NCBI GenBank assembly: GCA_018240685.1
Contig: JAFEFG010000021.1
Coordinates: 1 to 54,588 of the forward strand
Direction: 5' to 3'
Length of the DNA stretch: 54,588 bases
Origin: Pseudomonadota bacterium
Lineage (GTDB): Bacteria; Pseudomonadota; Alphaproteobacteria; Reyranellales; Reyranellaceae
Made by a program: the position numbers and the translations under genes. Below, piece after piece: positions 41,736 to 52,718 of the stretch (positions are counted from its first letter, which is position 1; every line of letters begins with the position of its first letter). The notes beneath the pieces were generated by a model that saw only the letters and a program-made list of their open reading frames with translations, was not told the origin of the DNA and did not search any database.

Positions 41736-41830
41736 TGGCGTTATCCTCCCCCGGGGAGCTTCAGAGATTTACTCGACAAGCTCCATGGGATTCTCATACC
41801 AAGCACCGCGCGGCGGTACATCGTCCTCAT

Positions 41831-41852
41831 CCTCCCCCGTCCCCGGGGGAGG
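41831..41852. repeat. CCTCCCCCG-type intergenic palindrome
   Basis: CCTCCCCCG-TCCC-CGGGGGAGG, the same arms as at 29764 and 29804. It lies in the divergent gap between the GMC gene and the TPP enzyme. Confidence 0.65.
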
Positions 41853-41907
41853 GACCCCGAACGGGCGGAGGCGGAAGGCGGCGCGGGAAAGAAGAGGGAG
41901 ACGGAGA

Positions 41908-43563
41908 ATGAAGATGCGCGGTCGCCAGGTTCTCATGCAGACGCTGCTCAACCACGGCGTCGATCGCATCTTCGGCAATCCCGGCACCACCGAGAGCCCG
42001 CTGATCGATTCGCTGCTCGACTATCCGCAGATCCAGTACATCGTGCACCTGCACGAGGGCGTCGCAGTGGGGGCGGCGAACTTCTACGCCCAGGCGAGCG
42101 GCAAGACCGCGTTCGTGAACCTGCACGTGGCGCCGGGCCTCGGCAATGCGATCGGCATGATCTACGGTGCGCTCAAGAACAGTTCGCCGATGGTGGTGAC
42201 AGCGGGCCAGCAGGATACGCGCCTGCGCCTGCGCGATCCGGTGCTGGGCCATGACCTCGCGGCGATGGCGGCGCCGGTCTGCAAGTGGAGCGTCCAGGTC
42301 GAGCGCGCCGACGAGATCGGCCCGATCCTGCAGCGCGCCTTCAAGATCGCCAACGAGGCGCCGGCCGGGCCGGTGTTCGTGGCGCTGCCGATCGACGTCA
42401 TGGAGCAGGAGACCGCGATCGGTCCGGGCGCGCCGGCGACGCTGTTCGAGGCGAGCCGCCCCGACCCGGCCGGCATCGAGGCGATGGCGGCGCTGATCGG
42501 CGCCGCGCGGCGGCCGGCGATCGTGGCGGGTGACGATATCGCGCGCGTGGGCGGGCAGGCGGCGCTGGTGAAGCTGGTCGACGCGATCGGCGCCACGGTC
42601 TGGTTCGAGGGCCTGCGCGGGCGCAATTCCTTCCCGACCGACCATCCGGCCTATCGCGGCACGCTCGCCTTCGACGCGCCGGGCGTGGCCAAGCAGTTCG
42701 CCACCAACGACCTCGTGCTGATGGTGGGCGGGCCGTTCTTCGAGGAAGTGTGGTACGGGCCGGGCTCGCCCTTCGCGCCCGGCACCAAGGTGCTGCAGGT
42801 CGAGGCGGCGCCGGCGCGGCTCGCCTACAACTTCACGCTCGATGCCGGCGTGGTGGCCGACCCGCGCGCCGCGCTGGAGGCGCTCGTGGATGCCGCGGCG
42901 ATCGATCCGGCCGAGGCGAAGCGGCGCAACGGCGCGCTGGCGGAGCAGAAGAAGAGCGAGGACGCGGCACAGAAGGCGCGCGTCGAGAAGGCGTGGGCGC
43001 GCACGCCGACCTCGATGGCCCGCGCCATGGCCGAGATCCGTGCCGGCGCGCCGGCCGACGTCGTCGTGGTCGACGAGACCATCACGGCCAATCTCGACCT
43101 CTTCAAGACCTTCGTCTTCAAGGGACCGGACGACTATTTCAGCGGCCGCGGCGGCGGCATCGGGCAGGGCGTCGCGGGCGCGATCGGCGTGGCGGTGGCG
43201 CAGGACCGGCGGCCGGTGCTGTGCCTCTCGGGCGACGGCTCGTCGATGTATTCGATCCAGGCGTTGTGGACGGCGGCGCATCACGACCTGCCGATCGTGT
43301 TCGTGATCCTGGCCAACCGCGAATACCGCGTGCTGAAGCACAACATCGACGCCTACCGCACGCGCTTCGACGTCAAGAGCAACAAGCCCTACATGCACAT
43401 GGACCTGACGGGCCCGGTGCTGGGCTTCGTCGATCTCGCCAGGGGCATGGGGCTTGCCGGCACGCATGTGACCAAGGCCGACGATATCAAGGCCGCCGTG
43501 GCGGCCGCCTTCAAGTCGGGCAAGCCGCATCTCGTCGAGATCGAGATCGAAGGAAAGCGGTAG
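41908..43563 (+). CDS. TPP-dependent decarboxylase (benzoylformate decarboxylase-like)
   Basis: 551 residues from ATG 41908 (GGGAGACGGAGA upstream). The Pyr domain has FGNPGTTESPLIDSLLDYPQ and the catalytic Glu in VHLHEGVAVG. The PP domain has LSGDGSSMYSIQALWTAA (GDG...) and ILANREYRVLKHN. This pattern fits benzoylformate decarboxylase-type enzymes, which turn aromatic 2-oxo acids into aldehydes. The neighbours are an HpcH/HpaI aldolase, a VOC protein and a GMC oxidoreductase, which fits breakdown of aromatic compounds. The precise substrate is not determined. Confidence 0.92.
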   Translation: MKMRGRQVLMQTLLNHGVDRIFGNPGTTESPLIDSLLDYPQIQYIVHLHEGVAVGAANFYAQASGKTAFVNLHVAPGLGNAIGMIYGALKNSSPMVVTAGQQDTRLRLRDPVLGHDLAAMAAPVCKWSVQVERADEIGPILQRAFKIANEAPAGPVFVALPIDVMEQETAIGPGAPATLFEASRPDPAGIEAMAALIGAARRPAIVAGDDIARVGGQAALVKLVDAIGATVWFEGLRGRNSFPTDHPAYRGTLAFDAPGVAKQFATNDLVLMVGGPFFEEVWYGPGSPFAPGTKVLQVEAAPARLAYNFTLDAGVVADPRAALEALVDAAAIDPAEAKRRNGALAEQKKSEDAAQKARVEKAWARTPTSMARAMAEIRAGAPADVVVVDETITANLDLFKTFVFKGPDDYFSGRGGGIGQGVAGAIGVAVAQDRRPVLCLSGDGSSMYSIQALWTAAHHDLPIVFVILANREYRVLKHNIDAYRTRFDVKSNKPYMHMDLTGPVLGFVDLARGMGLAGTHVTKADDIKAAVAAAFKSGKPHLVEIEIEGKR

Positions 43564-43581
43564 CGCGTTCACGCGCTACCG
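43558..43581. terminator. Hairpin overlapping the end of the TPP decarboxylase gene
   Basis: CGGTAGCGCG-TTCA-CGCGCTACCG, a perfect 10-bp stem with a 4-base loop; it includes the stop codon of the TPP gene. It is followed by a smaller stem. No T run is present, so the termination role is inferred from position between convergent genes. Confidence 0.55.
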
Positions 43582-43591
43582 GCGGGCGGCA

Positions 43592-43607
43592 GCGCCTTCT
43601 GAGGCGC
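43592..43607. terminator. Second hairpin between convergent genes
   Basis: GCGCCT-TCTG-AGGCGC, 6-bp stem, between the TPP decarboxylase and the aldolase gene. Confidence 0.4.
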
Positions 43608-43641
43608 GAGAGCCCGCACAGTGCGGAAAAGACCAGGAAGC

Positions 43642-44427
43642 TTACTTCTGGAAGGTGCGCACCTTCTGCTGGTGCGCGCGGGCGGCGTTGGTGAGCATGG
43701 GCAGGTCGTTGCCGGAAAGCAGGAACTTCATGCCCTTGCCGGTGTAGAGCTTCAGCAGCTCCTCGGTATAGGCGCCGCCCATGCCCGGCCACTTGCCGTG
43801 CTTGGTGCAGGCGGCCACGACCTTGTCGACGGCGGCCTGGACCTTCGGATTGCCGGTGTCGCCGGGGATGCCCATCTCCATCGACAGATCGCTCGAGCCC
43901 ACCAGCAGGCAGTCGATGCCGGGCACCGACGCGATCGCCTCGGCATTCTCGACCGCCTTCGGCGTCTCGATCATGACCGTGATCAGCGTGTTGTCGTCGC
44001 TCTTGGCGGTCATCTCGCCGAGCGGCATCGGCGCGTAGTCGAACTGCGCCTGGCCGCCGCCGACGGAGCGGTGGCCGCGCGGCGGATAGCGCAGCTTGTC
44101 GGCGATCTCCTTCGCTTCCTCGGCCGTGTCGACGTGCGGGATGACGATGCCGAGCGCGCCGCCGTCGAGCACGCGCGTGGCCATGGTGAGTTCGCCGTAG
44201 GGAACGCGAACGATGGGGGCGATGCCGGAATCCTGCGCCGCGACGGCGATGGCGCACGCGGTCTCGATCGACATAGAGCCGTGCTCGAGATCGATGAACA
44301 GCCAGTCGTAGCCGGCCGCCTTCATCACCTTGATGATGTCGACGTTGCGCACCAGCCGGATGCCGATGCCGATCGCCAGCTCGTTCTTCTTCAGCCGCGC
44401 CTTGGCCGCATTGACCGCAAAGCCCAT
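43642..44427 (-). CDS. HpcH/HpaI-family class II pyruvate aldolase
   Basis: 261 residues. DWLFIDLEHGSMS, PIVRVPYGELTMATRVLDGGALGIVIPHV in pieces and YPPRGHRSVGG match the family; metal-binding Glu and Asp are expected in VMIETPKAVEN and LLVGSSDLSMEMG. These enzymes cleave 4-hydroxy-2-oxo acids such as 2,4-dihydroxyhept-2-ene-1,7-dioate to pyruvate (or related products) and an aldehyde. It is divergent from the VOC gene at 44479, with a 51-base gap that must hold both promoters. Confidence 0.93.
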   Translation of the reverse strand: MGFAVNAAKARLKKNELAIGIGIRLVRNVDIIKVMKAAGYDWLFIDLEHGSMSIETACAIAVAAQDSGIAPIVRVPYGELTMATRVLDGGALGIVIPHVDTAEEAKEIADKLRYPPRGHRSVGGGQAQFDYAPMPLGEMTAKSDDNTLITVMIETPKAVENAEAIASVPGIDCLLVGSSDLSMEMGIPGDTGNPKVQAAVDKVVAACTKHGKWPGMGGAYTEELLKLYTGKGMKFLLSGNDLPMLTNAARAHQQKVRTFQK

Positions 44428-44478
44428 CGCATCCTCCCCGGCTTCCGCCCGTTTCGTCGCGGCGGTAAGCTAGACGCC

Positions 44479-44856
44479 ATGGGCTTTCATGTCGAACGGA
44501 TCGACCATGTCGTGCTGCGGGTGCGCGACCTCGAAGGCATGGTGCGATTCTACGAGCAGGCGCTGGGCTTCGAGGTCGAGCGCACGCTGGAGACGCTCAA
44601 GCTGGTCCAGATGCGGGCGGGTGCATCGCTGCTCGACCTGATCCAGGGCGAACGGCCGGCCTCGGGCGGCAACATGGATCATCTCTGCTTTCGCATCGAG
44701 CCGTTCGATCGTGACGAGATCGTGGCGCGGCTTTCGCCTCTCGGCATTGCGGTGGGTGAAACCGTCCAGCGCTACGGCGCCGAGGGCAGCGGACCCTCCG
44801 TCTATTTCCACGATCCGGAGGGAAACCAGATCGAATTGAAAGGCGCGGCGCAATAA
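44479..44856 (+). CDS. VOC-family (glyoxalase/dioxygenase fold) protein
   Basis: 125 residues from ATG 44479. The fold is seen as FHVERIDHVVLRVRDLEGMVRFYEQ in pieces with a metal His (DHVVLRV), HLCFRIE with another His, and VYFHDPEGNQIEL with the terminal Glu. This arrangement is that of glyoxalase I-type or small ring-cleavage enzymes. No substrate is indicated. The ABC importer follows 90 bases later. Confidence 0.9.
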   Translation: MGFHVERIDHVVLRVRDLEGMVRFYEQALGFEVERTLETLKLVQMRAGASLLDLIQGERPASGGNMDHLCFRIEPFDRDEIVARLSPLGIAVGETVQRYGAEGSGPSVYFHDPEGNQIELKGAAQ

Positions 44857-44946
44857 CGCTTGGCCGCTACACACGATGTGCTAGCTTGCCGCCAACAAAT
44901 ACGAACGAAAACAAGACAATTCGCGCTCGTCTGGGAGGAAATTGAG

Positions 44947-46548
44947 ATGCGTCTGACAACGGCGATATGGGCCGCCGGCACAGCCGGCCTGCTGACGATT
45001 GCGTCACCTTCCTTCGCGCAGAAGCAGGGCGGCACGCTGAACATGCCGCTGCGCGACAACCCACCCAGTGCGTCGATCCACGAGGAAGCGACCATCTCCG
45101 TCGTGCAGCCGTTCATGGCGGTGTTCAACAACCTCGTCGTGTTCGATCCCAACCAGAAGGCCAACAGCCCCGATCACATCGTTCCGGATCTCGCCGACAG
45201 CTGGTCGTGGAACGACGACAAGACGAAGCTCACCTTCAAGCTGCACCAGGGCGTGAAATGGCATGACGGCAAGCCGTTCACGGCGAAGGACGTGAAGTGC
45301 ACGTTCGATGCCCTGAAGGGCACGCCCGACGAAGGCACTGACCTCATGCGCAAGGACCCGCGCAAGATCTGGTACATCAACCTCAAGGAGGTCACGACCA
45401 ACGGCGACAACGAGGTGACCTTCGTCCTCGGCCGCCCGCAGCCGTCGTTCCTGTCGATGCTCGCCGCCGGCTATTCGCCGATCTACTCCTGCCACGTGCC
45501 GAGCCGCGAGATGCGCACCAAGCCGATCGGCACCGGTCCGTTCAAGATCGCGGAATACAAGCGCAACGAGTCGATCAAGCTCGTGCGCAATCCCGACTAC
45601 TTCAAGAAGGGCAAGCCCCATCTCGATGCCATCGAGTGGAAGATCGTGCCCAACCGCAGCACGCGCATGCTGGGATTCGTGTCGGGCCAGTTCGACATGA
45701 CCTTCGACTCCGACATCAGCTTCCCGATGCTGAAGGACGTGATGTCCCAGAAGAAGGACGCCATCTGCGAGGCGCGTCCGTCGAACGTGAACTCGAACAT
45801 CCTGATCAACCGCGACTCGCCGCCGTTCAACAATCCGGAGATCCGGCGGGCGCTGGTCGATACGCTCGACATCAAGGCCTTCAACGAGATCCTGAGCCAG
45901 GGGCATAACCTCGACGGCGCGGCGATGCTGCCGCCGCCCAACGGCGTCTGGGGCATGCCCGCCGACATGCTGGCGACGCTGCCCGGCCATTCGACCGACG
46001 TCGAGAAGAGCCGCGCCGAGGGCCGCAAGATCATGGAGAAGCTGGGCTACGGGCCCGACAAGCCGCTCAAGGTCAAGGTCGCGACCCGCAACATCGCGAT
46101 CTACCGCGACCCGGCCGTGATCCTGATCGACCAGCTCAAGAAGGTCTACATCGAGGCCGAGCTCGAGCCGATCGACACGACGGTCTGGTACACCAAGATC
46201 CAGCGCAAGGACTACCAGCTCGGCATGAACCTGACGGGCGTGGGCGTCGACGACCCCGACGTCAATTTCTACGAGAACTTCTATTCGAAGTCGCTGCGCA
46301 ACTACACGGGCTACAACAATCCCGACGTCGACAAGCTGATCGACCAGCAGTCGGCGGAGACCGACATCGCCAAGCGCAAGAAGATCGTGTGGGAGATCGA
46401 GAAGAAGCTCGCCGACGACGTCGCGCGGCCGGTCATCGGCTACAACGTCGACAACACCTGCTGGTCGCCTCAGGTCAAGGGCGTGAAGCTCCAGGTCAAC
46501 AGCATCTACAACGGCTGGCGCTTCGAAGACATCTGGTTGGACAGGTAA
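44947..46548 (+). CDS. ABC transporter substrate-binding protein, family 5 (peptide/opine/nickel type)
   Basis: 533 residues, signal peptide RLTTAIWAAGTAGLLTIASPSFAQ; GGGAGGAAATTGAG lies before the ATG. The SBP_bac_5 pattern is seen in LNMPLRDNPPSASIHEEAT, PDLADSWSWNDDKTKLTFKL, HQGVKWHDGKPFTAKDVKCT and RALVDTLDIKAFNEI. It collects the ligand in the periplasm and delivers it to the permeases that follow after 16 bases. The two ATPases come next, so a full transporter is encoded. The ligand could be a peptide, an opine or an unusual amine. Confidence 0.93.
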   Translation: MRLTTAIWAAGTAGLLTIASPSFAQKQGGTLNMPLRDNPPSASIHEEATISVVQPFMAVFNNLVVFDPNQKANSPDHIVPDLADSWSWNDDKTKLTFKLHQGVKWHDGKPFTAKDVKCTFDALKGTPDEGTDLMRKDPRKIWYINLKEVTTNGDNEVTFVLGRPQPSFLSMLAAGYSPIYSCHVPSREMRTKPIGTGPFKIAEYKRNESIKLVRNPDYFKKGKPHLDAIEWKIVPNRSTRMLGFVSGQFDMTFDSDISFPMLKDVMSQKKDAICEARPSNVNSNILINRDSPPFNNPEIRRALVDTLDIKAFNEILSQGHNLDGAAMLPPPNGVWGMPADMLATLPGHSTDVEKSRAEGRKIMEKLGYGPDKPLKVKVATRNIAIYRDPAVILIDQLKKVYIEAELEPIDTTVWYTKIQRKDYQLGMNLTGVGVDDPDVNFYENFYSKSLRNYTGYNNPDVDKLIDQQSAETDIAKRKKIVWEIEKKLADDVARPVIGYNVDNTCWSPQVKGVKLQVNSIYNGWRFEDIWLDR

Positions 46549-46564
46549 AGCGTAAGGAGTATCG

Positions 46565-47512
46565 GTGGGAGCGTACCTCGTTCGGCGCCTGTTCCTGATG
46601 GCGGTCACCCTGGTCGGGATGTCGATCCTGATCTTCGTGCTGCTGCGTCTGGTACCAGGCAACATCGCCGACATCCTGGTCGATGCCACGGGCAACGACG
46701 ATCCGCAGGAGAAAGCGCGGATCGTCCACGACCTCGGCATCGACCGGCCCCTCGTCGAGCAGTACTGGCAGTGGATCAACGGGCTCGCCCACGGCGACCT
46801 GGGCTACGCCTTCGTGTCGGAGCGTCCGGCGATCGAGGAGATCGCGCCGCGTATCCCGATCAGCAGCAAGCTGGCGGGGCTGGCGATCTTCTTCGCCGTG
46901 CTGCTGGGCGTGCCGCTCGGCGTCGTCAGCGCCGTGCGGCAGAACTCCGGGCTCGATTACGGCCTGCGCGTGCTGAGCCTGAGCGGCCTCTCGCTTCCCG
47001 CCTTCTGGCTCGGACTCCTGGTGCTCATGGCATCGGTGCAATGGTTCGGTACGATCCCGATCTACGATGCCGACGCGCACGGCTTCTTCACCCAGGTGAA
47101 GATGCTGGCGCTGCCGGCGATCGTGGTGGGTTTCCGCAGCTCGGCGCTGATCATGCGGCTCACGCGCTCCTCGATGCTCGAGGTGCTGCGTCAGGACTAT
47201 GTGCGTACGGCGCGCTCCAAGGGCGCCTCGAACGCCTCCGTCAACTACGACCATGCGCTGCGCAACGCGCTGCTGCCGGTGGTGACGGTGATCGGCATCG
47301 AGGCCGCCTTCCTGGTGGGCGGCCTGATCGTCACCGAAACGGTGTTCAACATTCCCGGCGTCGCCCGCTTCCTGGTCGAGGCGATCCGCTGGCGCGACTA
47401 TCCGATCGTGCAGAACCTCACCATGCTGATTGCCGTCGTCGTGGTGACCATGAATTTCCTGGTCGACATGGCCTACATGGTCCTCGACCCGCGCATCAAG
47501 TTCGGGGGCTGA
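46565..47512 (+). CDS. ABC transporter permease, DppB-like
   Basis: 315 residues from GTG 46565 (GTAAGGAG upstream). Six membrane segments are visible, beginning at RRLFLMAVTLVGMSILIFVLL, and the BPD_transp_1 EAA-loop is KGASNASVNYDHALRNALLPVV in pieces. The C-terminal helix is YPIVQNLTMLIAVVVVTMNFLV. It is the first permease of the importer and starts 16 bases after the binding protein. Confidence 0.94.
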   Translation: MGAYLVRRLFLMAVTLVGMSILIFVLLRLVPGNIADILVDATGNDDPQEKARIVHDLGIDRPLVEQYWQWINGLAHGDLGYAFVSERPAIEEIAPRIPISSKLAGLAIFFAVLLGVPLGVVSAVRQNSGLDYGLRVLSLSGLSLPAFWLGLLVLMASVQWFGTIPIYDADAHGFFTQVKMLALPAIVVGFRSSALIMRLTRSSMLEVLRQDYVRTARSKGASNASVNYDHALRNALLPVVTVIGIEAAFLVGGLIVTETVFNIPGVARFLVEAIRWRDYPIVQNLTMLIAVVVVTMNFLVDMAYMVLDPRIKFGG

Positions 47513-47516
47513 GGCG

Positions 47517-48406
47517 ATGACTGCCATCGACCATCAGGCCGCGCTCGCCCGCGCCGGCGCCAACGTCACCGGCTGGTGGAGCCGCACGCTCTTCTTCGCC
47601 CGCCGCTATCCGCTGGGGGCCGTCGGGGCGGTGATCGTCTTCCTGTTCATCTTCACCGCGGTATTCGCCGACGTCATCGCGCCGGTCGATCCAACCGCGA
47701 CCAACGCCAAGTACTCGCTGGCGCCGCCCAGCAGCATGTTCTGGCTGGGCGCCGACTTCATGGGCCGCGACATGTACAGCCGCATCATCCACGGCGCGCG
47801 GATCTCGCTCGCCGTCGGTGCCGGCGCCATGGGCCTGGGGGGCATCCTCGGCATTTCGATCGGGCTCGCCAGTGGCTATCTCGGCGGCTGGATCGACCTC
47901 GCCCTGCAGCGCCTGATGGACATCATGCAGGCACTGCCGCTGCTGGTGCTGGCCATCATCATGGCCGCCTCGCTGGGACCGTCGCTGCGCAACACCGTCA
48001 TCGCCATCGCCATTCCGCTGGTGCCGAGCGTGGCGCGCGTGGTGCGCTCCTCGACCCTGTCGCTGCGCGAGCAGCCCTTCGTCGAGGCGGCGCGCGCCGT
48101 CGGCATGGGCGAGCTGCGCGTCGCCGTGCGCCATGTCCTGCCCAACACGCTGGCGCCGCTGATCGTGCTGGCGACCGCGCAGCTCGGCTCGGCGATCCTG
48201 GTCGAGGCGTCGCTGTCGTTCCTCGGGCTGGGCGTGCCGGAGCCGCATCCCTCCTGGGGCCGCATGCTGTCGGAATCCGCGGCCGAGTACGTGCGCACGG
48301 CGCCGTGGCTGGTGATCTGGCCCGGTGTCGCCATCAGCCTGACCGTCTTCGGCACCAATCTGCTGGGCGACGCCCTGCGCGATCTGCTCGACCCGAGGCA
48401 ACGTTC

Positions 48407-48410
<4 letters not shown>
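47517..48410 (+). CDS. ABC transporter permease, DppC-like
   Basis: 297 residues, 4 bases after the first permease. It starts with an N-terminal cytosolic stretch and a first membrane segment ([21 protein letters not shown]), then the family block [20 protein letters not shown] and the EAA loop [20 protein letters not shown]. The last part holds [11 protein letters not shown]. Its stop overlaps the ATPase start as GTGA. Confidence 0.94.
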
Positions 48411-49388
<978 letters not shown>

Positions 49389-49396
<8 letters not shown>

Positions 49397-50360
49397 CGCG
49401 ACGCCCGTCCTCGAGGTCAGGGACCTCAAGAAGCATTTCCCGGTGCGCAAGGGCCTGCTGCGCCGCACCGTCGGCCAGGTCCATGCGGTCGACGGCATCA
49501 GCTTCTCGATCGGTGAGGGCGAGACGCTGGGGCTGGTGGGCGAATCGGGCTGCGGCAAGTCGACGGCGGGCCGCGCCGTGCTGCGCCTGATCGAGCCGAC
49601 CTCGGGATCGGTGCGCATGGCCGGGCAGGACATCACGCACCTGCCGAAGAAGGCGCTGCGGTCCTACCGGCGGCAGATGCAGATCGTCTTCCAGGACCCG
49701 TTTTCGTCGCTCAATCCGCGCATGACCGCGGGCGACATCGTGGGCGAGCCGCTGTTCGTGCATGGCCTCGCCAATGCCAGGGAACGGCGGGAGCAGGTTG
49801 CGGCGTTGTTCCAGCGCGTCGGCCTGCGGGCCGCGCAGATGGCCAACTTCCCGCACCAGTTCTCCGGCGGCCAGCGCCAGCGCATCGGCATCGCGCGCGC
49901 GCTCGCGCTGGGGCCGAAGCTGATCGTGGGCGACGAGCCGGTGTCGGCGCTCGACGTGTCGATCCAGGCGCAGGTCATCAACCTGCTGCAGGACCTGCAG
50001 CGCGAGCGGAAGCTCTCCTATCTCTTCATCTCGCACAATCTCGCGGTGGTGGAGCACATCAGCCACCGCATCGCCGTGATGTATCTCGGCCGCATCGTCG
50101 AATATGCCGACACGCGCTCGATCTTCGTGCGCCCGCAGCACCCCTATACCGAGGCGCTGCTTTCCGCGGTGCCGGTGCCGGACCCGACGGTGAAGCGGCA
50201 GAAGCAGATCCTGCAGGGCGACGTGCCGAGCCCGGTCAACCCGCCGGCCGGCTGCCACTTCCACACCCGTTGCCCCTACGCGACGGCGCACTGCAAGGTG
50301 GAATCGCCACCGCTGCGCGAAATCGCGCCGGGCCATCACGTTTCCTGCCATCTGCGCTAG
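49389..50360 (+). CDS. ABC transporter ATP-binding protein, DppF-like
   Basis: 323 residues from ATG 49389, overlapping the first ATPase by 8 bases. Walker A GESGCGKS, signature [15 protein letters not shown], Walker [15 protein letters not shown] and H-loop [11 protein letters not shown] are all seen. The C-terminus has the OPP_C cysteine tail ([16 protein letters not shown]). It closes the five-gene importer operon. GMC oxidoreductase follows after 72 bases. Confidence 0.95.
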
Positions 50361-50432
50361 ATTTTACGTCTATTGTTTCCCGATCCGCGAATAGCGGACG
50401 GAATTCAGAAGACGTCAGGAGGAACGCGTTCG

Positions 50433-52049
50433 ATGGCCGATTGGGATTACATCATCGTGGGCGGCGGTTCGGCGGGCTGCGTGCTGGCCAACCGCCTCAC
50501 GGAGGATGCCAGCGTCAAGGTGCTGCTGCTGGAGGCGGGCGGCCAGGACAAGTCGATGTGGATCGAAATTCCCGCCGGCTTCACCAAGCTCCTCAACCAC
50601 AAGAAGTTCAACTGGAACTTCGAGATGGAGGCGGAAGAAGGCATGGCCGGCCGCCGTATCCCCTGTCCACGCGGGCGGGCGCTGGGCGGCTCGAGCTCGA
50701 TCAACGGCATGCTCTATGTCCGCGGCCAGCCGCTCGACTACGACACCTGGAGCCAGCTCGGCAATCGCGGCTGGTCCTATGAGAGCGTGCTGCCCTACTT
50801 CAGGAAGTCCGAGCATTTCGAGGGCGACGGCGACGAGGCGCGCGGCAAGGGCGGCCCGCTGAACGTGGCCCACATGACCGAGCATCACGAGCTGTGCGAT
50901 GCCTTCATCGATGCGGCCGAGGCCTGCGGCTACCCGAAGAACAAGGACTACAACAACGGCAACCAGGAAGGTTTCGGCTACTTCCAGGTGACGATGAAGA
51001 ACGGCAGGCGCTGGTCGGCCGCGCGAGCCTTCCTCGATCCGGCGCGCAGCCGGCCGAACCTGCGCATCGAGACCGACGCGCTGGTCTCCAACGTCATCCT
51101 CGAGGGCAAGCGCGCCGTCGGCGTCGCCTACACGGTCCATGGCCAGAAGCGCGAAGCCCGCTGCGGGCGCGAGGTGATCCTCTCGTGCGGAGCCGTGCAG
51201 TCGCCGGGCGTGCTCGAATATTCCGGCATCGGCCAGCCCGAGCTGCTGAAGCGCTACGGCATCGAGGTGAAGCACGAGCTGAAGGGCGTCGGCGAGAACT
51301 ACGGCGACCACTTCGCGCCGCGCATGAACTGGCGCGTGAAGCTGCCGATCACGCTCAACGAGCGGACGCGCGGCCTCAGCCTCGTGCGCGAGGTGCTGAA
51401 GTACTATACGCAGGGGCGCGGTGCGCTCAGCCTGACCGCGGGCGTGGTCTACGGCTTCGTCCGCACCCGGCCCGGCCTCGAGAGCCCGGACATGCAGTTC
51501 CACATGGCCCATGCCAGCTACGACAGCGCCCAGAAGCGCCTGCTCGAGCGCGAGCCCGGCATGACGGTGGTGATCGGCCAGTGCCGGCCCGATTCGCGCG
51601 GCTCGATCCACATCAAGTCGGCGACCCCGGGCTCGGAGCCTGCGATCCGGCCCAACTTCCTGTCGGCGCAGACCGACCGCGACACGACGGTCGCGGGCAT
51701 GCAGATCGCCCGCAAGATCGTCTCGCACCCGTCGCTGGCGAAGTATGTCGCCTACGAGAACCATCCCGGCGACAAGGTGCAGAGCTACGATGAATGGCTC
51801 GATTTCGCCCGTCGCACCGGCCAGACGACCTACCACGTCATCGGCACCTGCAAGATGGGCCAGGATCCGATGGCCGTCGTCGACGACCGCCTGCGCGTGC
51901 GCGGCATCGCCGGGCTGCGGGTGATCGACGCCTCGATCATGCCGACCGTGCCGTCGGGCAACACCAACGCGCCCACCATCATGGTGGCCGAGAAGGGCGC
52001 CGACCTGATCAAGCAGGACGCCAAGGCCGGCGTGAAGCTCGCGGCCTGA
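50433..52049 (+). CDS. GMC-family alcohol dehydrogenase/choline dehydrogenase-like flavoprotein
   Basis: 538 residues from ATG 50433; AGGAGG is 9 bases upstream. The FAD motif is [17 protein letters not shown], the family signature [18 protein letters not shown], the catalytic His in [11 protein letters not shown] and the Asn in [10 protein letters not shown]. It is a paralogue of the 40140 gene. Following the importer on the same strand, it may oxidise the imported compound. It converges on the CMD operon across a strong hairpin. Confidence 0.94.
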   Translation: MADWDYIIVGGGSAGCVLANRLTEDASVKVLLLEAGGQDKSMWIEIPAGFTKLLNHKKFNWNFEMEAEEGMAGRRIPCPRGRALGGSSSINGMLYVRGQPLDYDTWSQLGNRGWSYESVLPYFRKSEHFEGDGDEARGKGGPLNVAHMTEHHELCDAFIDAAEACGYPKNKDYNNGNQEGFGYFQVTMKNGRRWSAARAFLDPARSRPNLRIETDALVSNVILEGKRAVGVAYTVHGQKREARCGREVILSCGAVQSPGVLEYSGIGQPELLKRYGIEVKHELKGVGENYGDHFAPRMNWRVKLPITLNERTRGLSLVREVLKYYTQGRGALSLTAGVVYGFVRTRPGLESPDMQFHMAHASYDSAQKRLLEREPGMTVVIGQCRPDSRGSIHIKSATPGSEPAIRPNFLSAQTDRDTTVAGMQIARKIVSHPSLAKYVAYENHPGDKVQSYDEWLDFARRTGQTTYHVIGTCKMGQDPMAVVDDRLRVRGIAGLRVIDASIMPTVPSGNTNAPTIMVAEKGADLIKQDAKAGVKLAA

Positions 52050-52063
52050 GGGCCGCGACGGGG

Positions 52064-52094
52064 CCGGCCCGTCTCAGGATCGTGAGCGGGCCGG
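52064..52094. terminator. Strong hairpin between convergent operons
   Basis: CCGGCCCG-T-CTCA-GGATCG-TGAG-CGGGCCGG, 12 pairs with a single bulged base, between the GMC stop and the CMD gene stop. No T run on either side. A bidirectional stop is likely from position. Confidence 0.6.
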
Positions 52095-52115
52095 AGACGC
52101 GCGGTCCGGCGGGGT

Positions 52116-52718
52116 TCAGCCCTGCGTCGCCGGCTCGCCGAGCGAGAGCATCAGCCGGTTCGCCCAGTTGAAGAACGAGGCGGCGTTGATGATGTCGACG
52201 ATGGCGAGCTCGTCGAGGCCGGCCTTGCGCAGCCGATCGATGTGCTCGGGGCCGAAATCGATCGGGATCGCGGTCAGCGCCACCGAGGCGGCGACGATGG
52301 CGTTCCAGCGCTCGTCGAGGTCGGCGCCCACGCCCTGGGCCAGCAGCTTGTCCACGTCGTCCGCGCGCTTGGCATAGATCGCGGCATGGCGCGCATGCAC
52401 CGAGGCGCAGTAGATGCAGCCGTTCAGCCGCGAGGTGGCGGCGGCGGCCAGTTCGCGGTCGGCGCGCGGCGCGCCGGCCTGCGGATTGTAGAAGATGTCC
52501 TTGTCGGTGCGGGTGCGCGCTTCGAGGATGTCGGGATCGCGCGCCAGCAGGCGGAAATAGTCCGACTTCGAGCGCGCGGCATCGACCAGGCTTTCCTTCT
52601 GGCGCGGCGTCAGCGCTTCTTCCGTCGGCGGCTGTAGCCAGGGCAGCCAGTCGAGCATGTCGCGGGTGAAGACGACCGGCTCGGTGTGCGGCGGCGGCGT
52701 CAGGGTCTTCTCGCTCAT
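52116..52718 (-). CDS. Alkylhydroperoxidase-domain (CMD) protein, Avi_7169-type
   Basis: 200 residues. The AhpD/CMD core is [20 protein letters not shown], with CxxC and His as in AhpD active sites, followed by [11 protein letters not shown]. The N-terminal 80 residues are specific to this subgroup ([21 protein letters not shown] in pieces). It overlaps the upstream CMD gene by 4 bases. This subgroup is known to occur with a second CMD protein and an LLM monooxygenase, exactly as here. Function presumably peroxide or thiol chemistry linked to the monooxygenase. Confidence 0.9.
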   Translation of the reverse strand: MSEKTLTPPPHTEPVVFTRDMLDWLPWLQPPTEEALTPRQKESLVDAARSKSDYFRLLARDPDILEARTRTDKDIFYNPQAGAPRADRELAAAATSRLNGCIYCASVHARHAAIYAKRADDVDKLLAQGVGADLDERWNAIVAASVALTAIPIDFGPEHIDRLRKAGLDELAIVDIINAASFFNWANRLMLSLGEPATQG

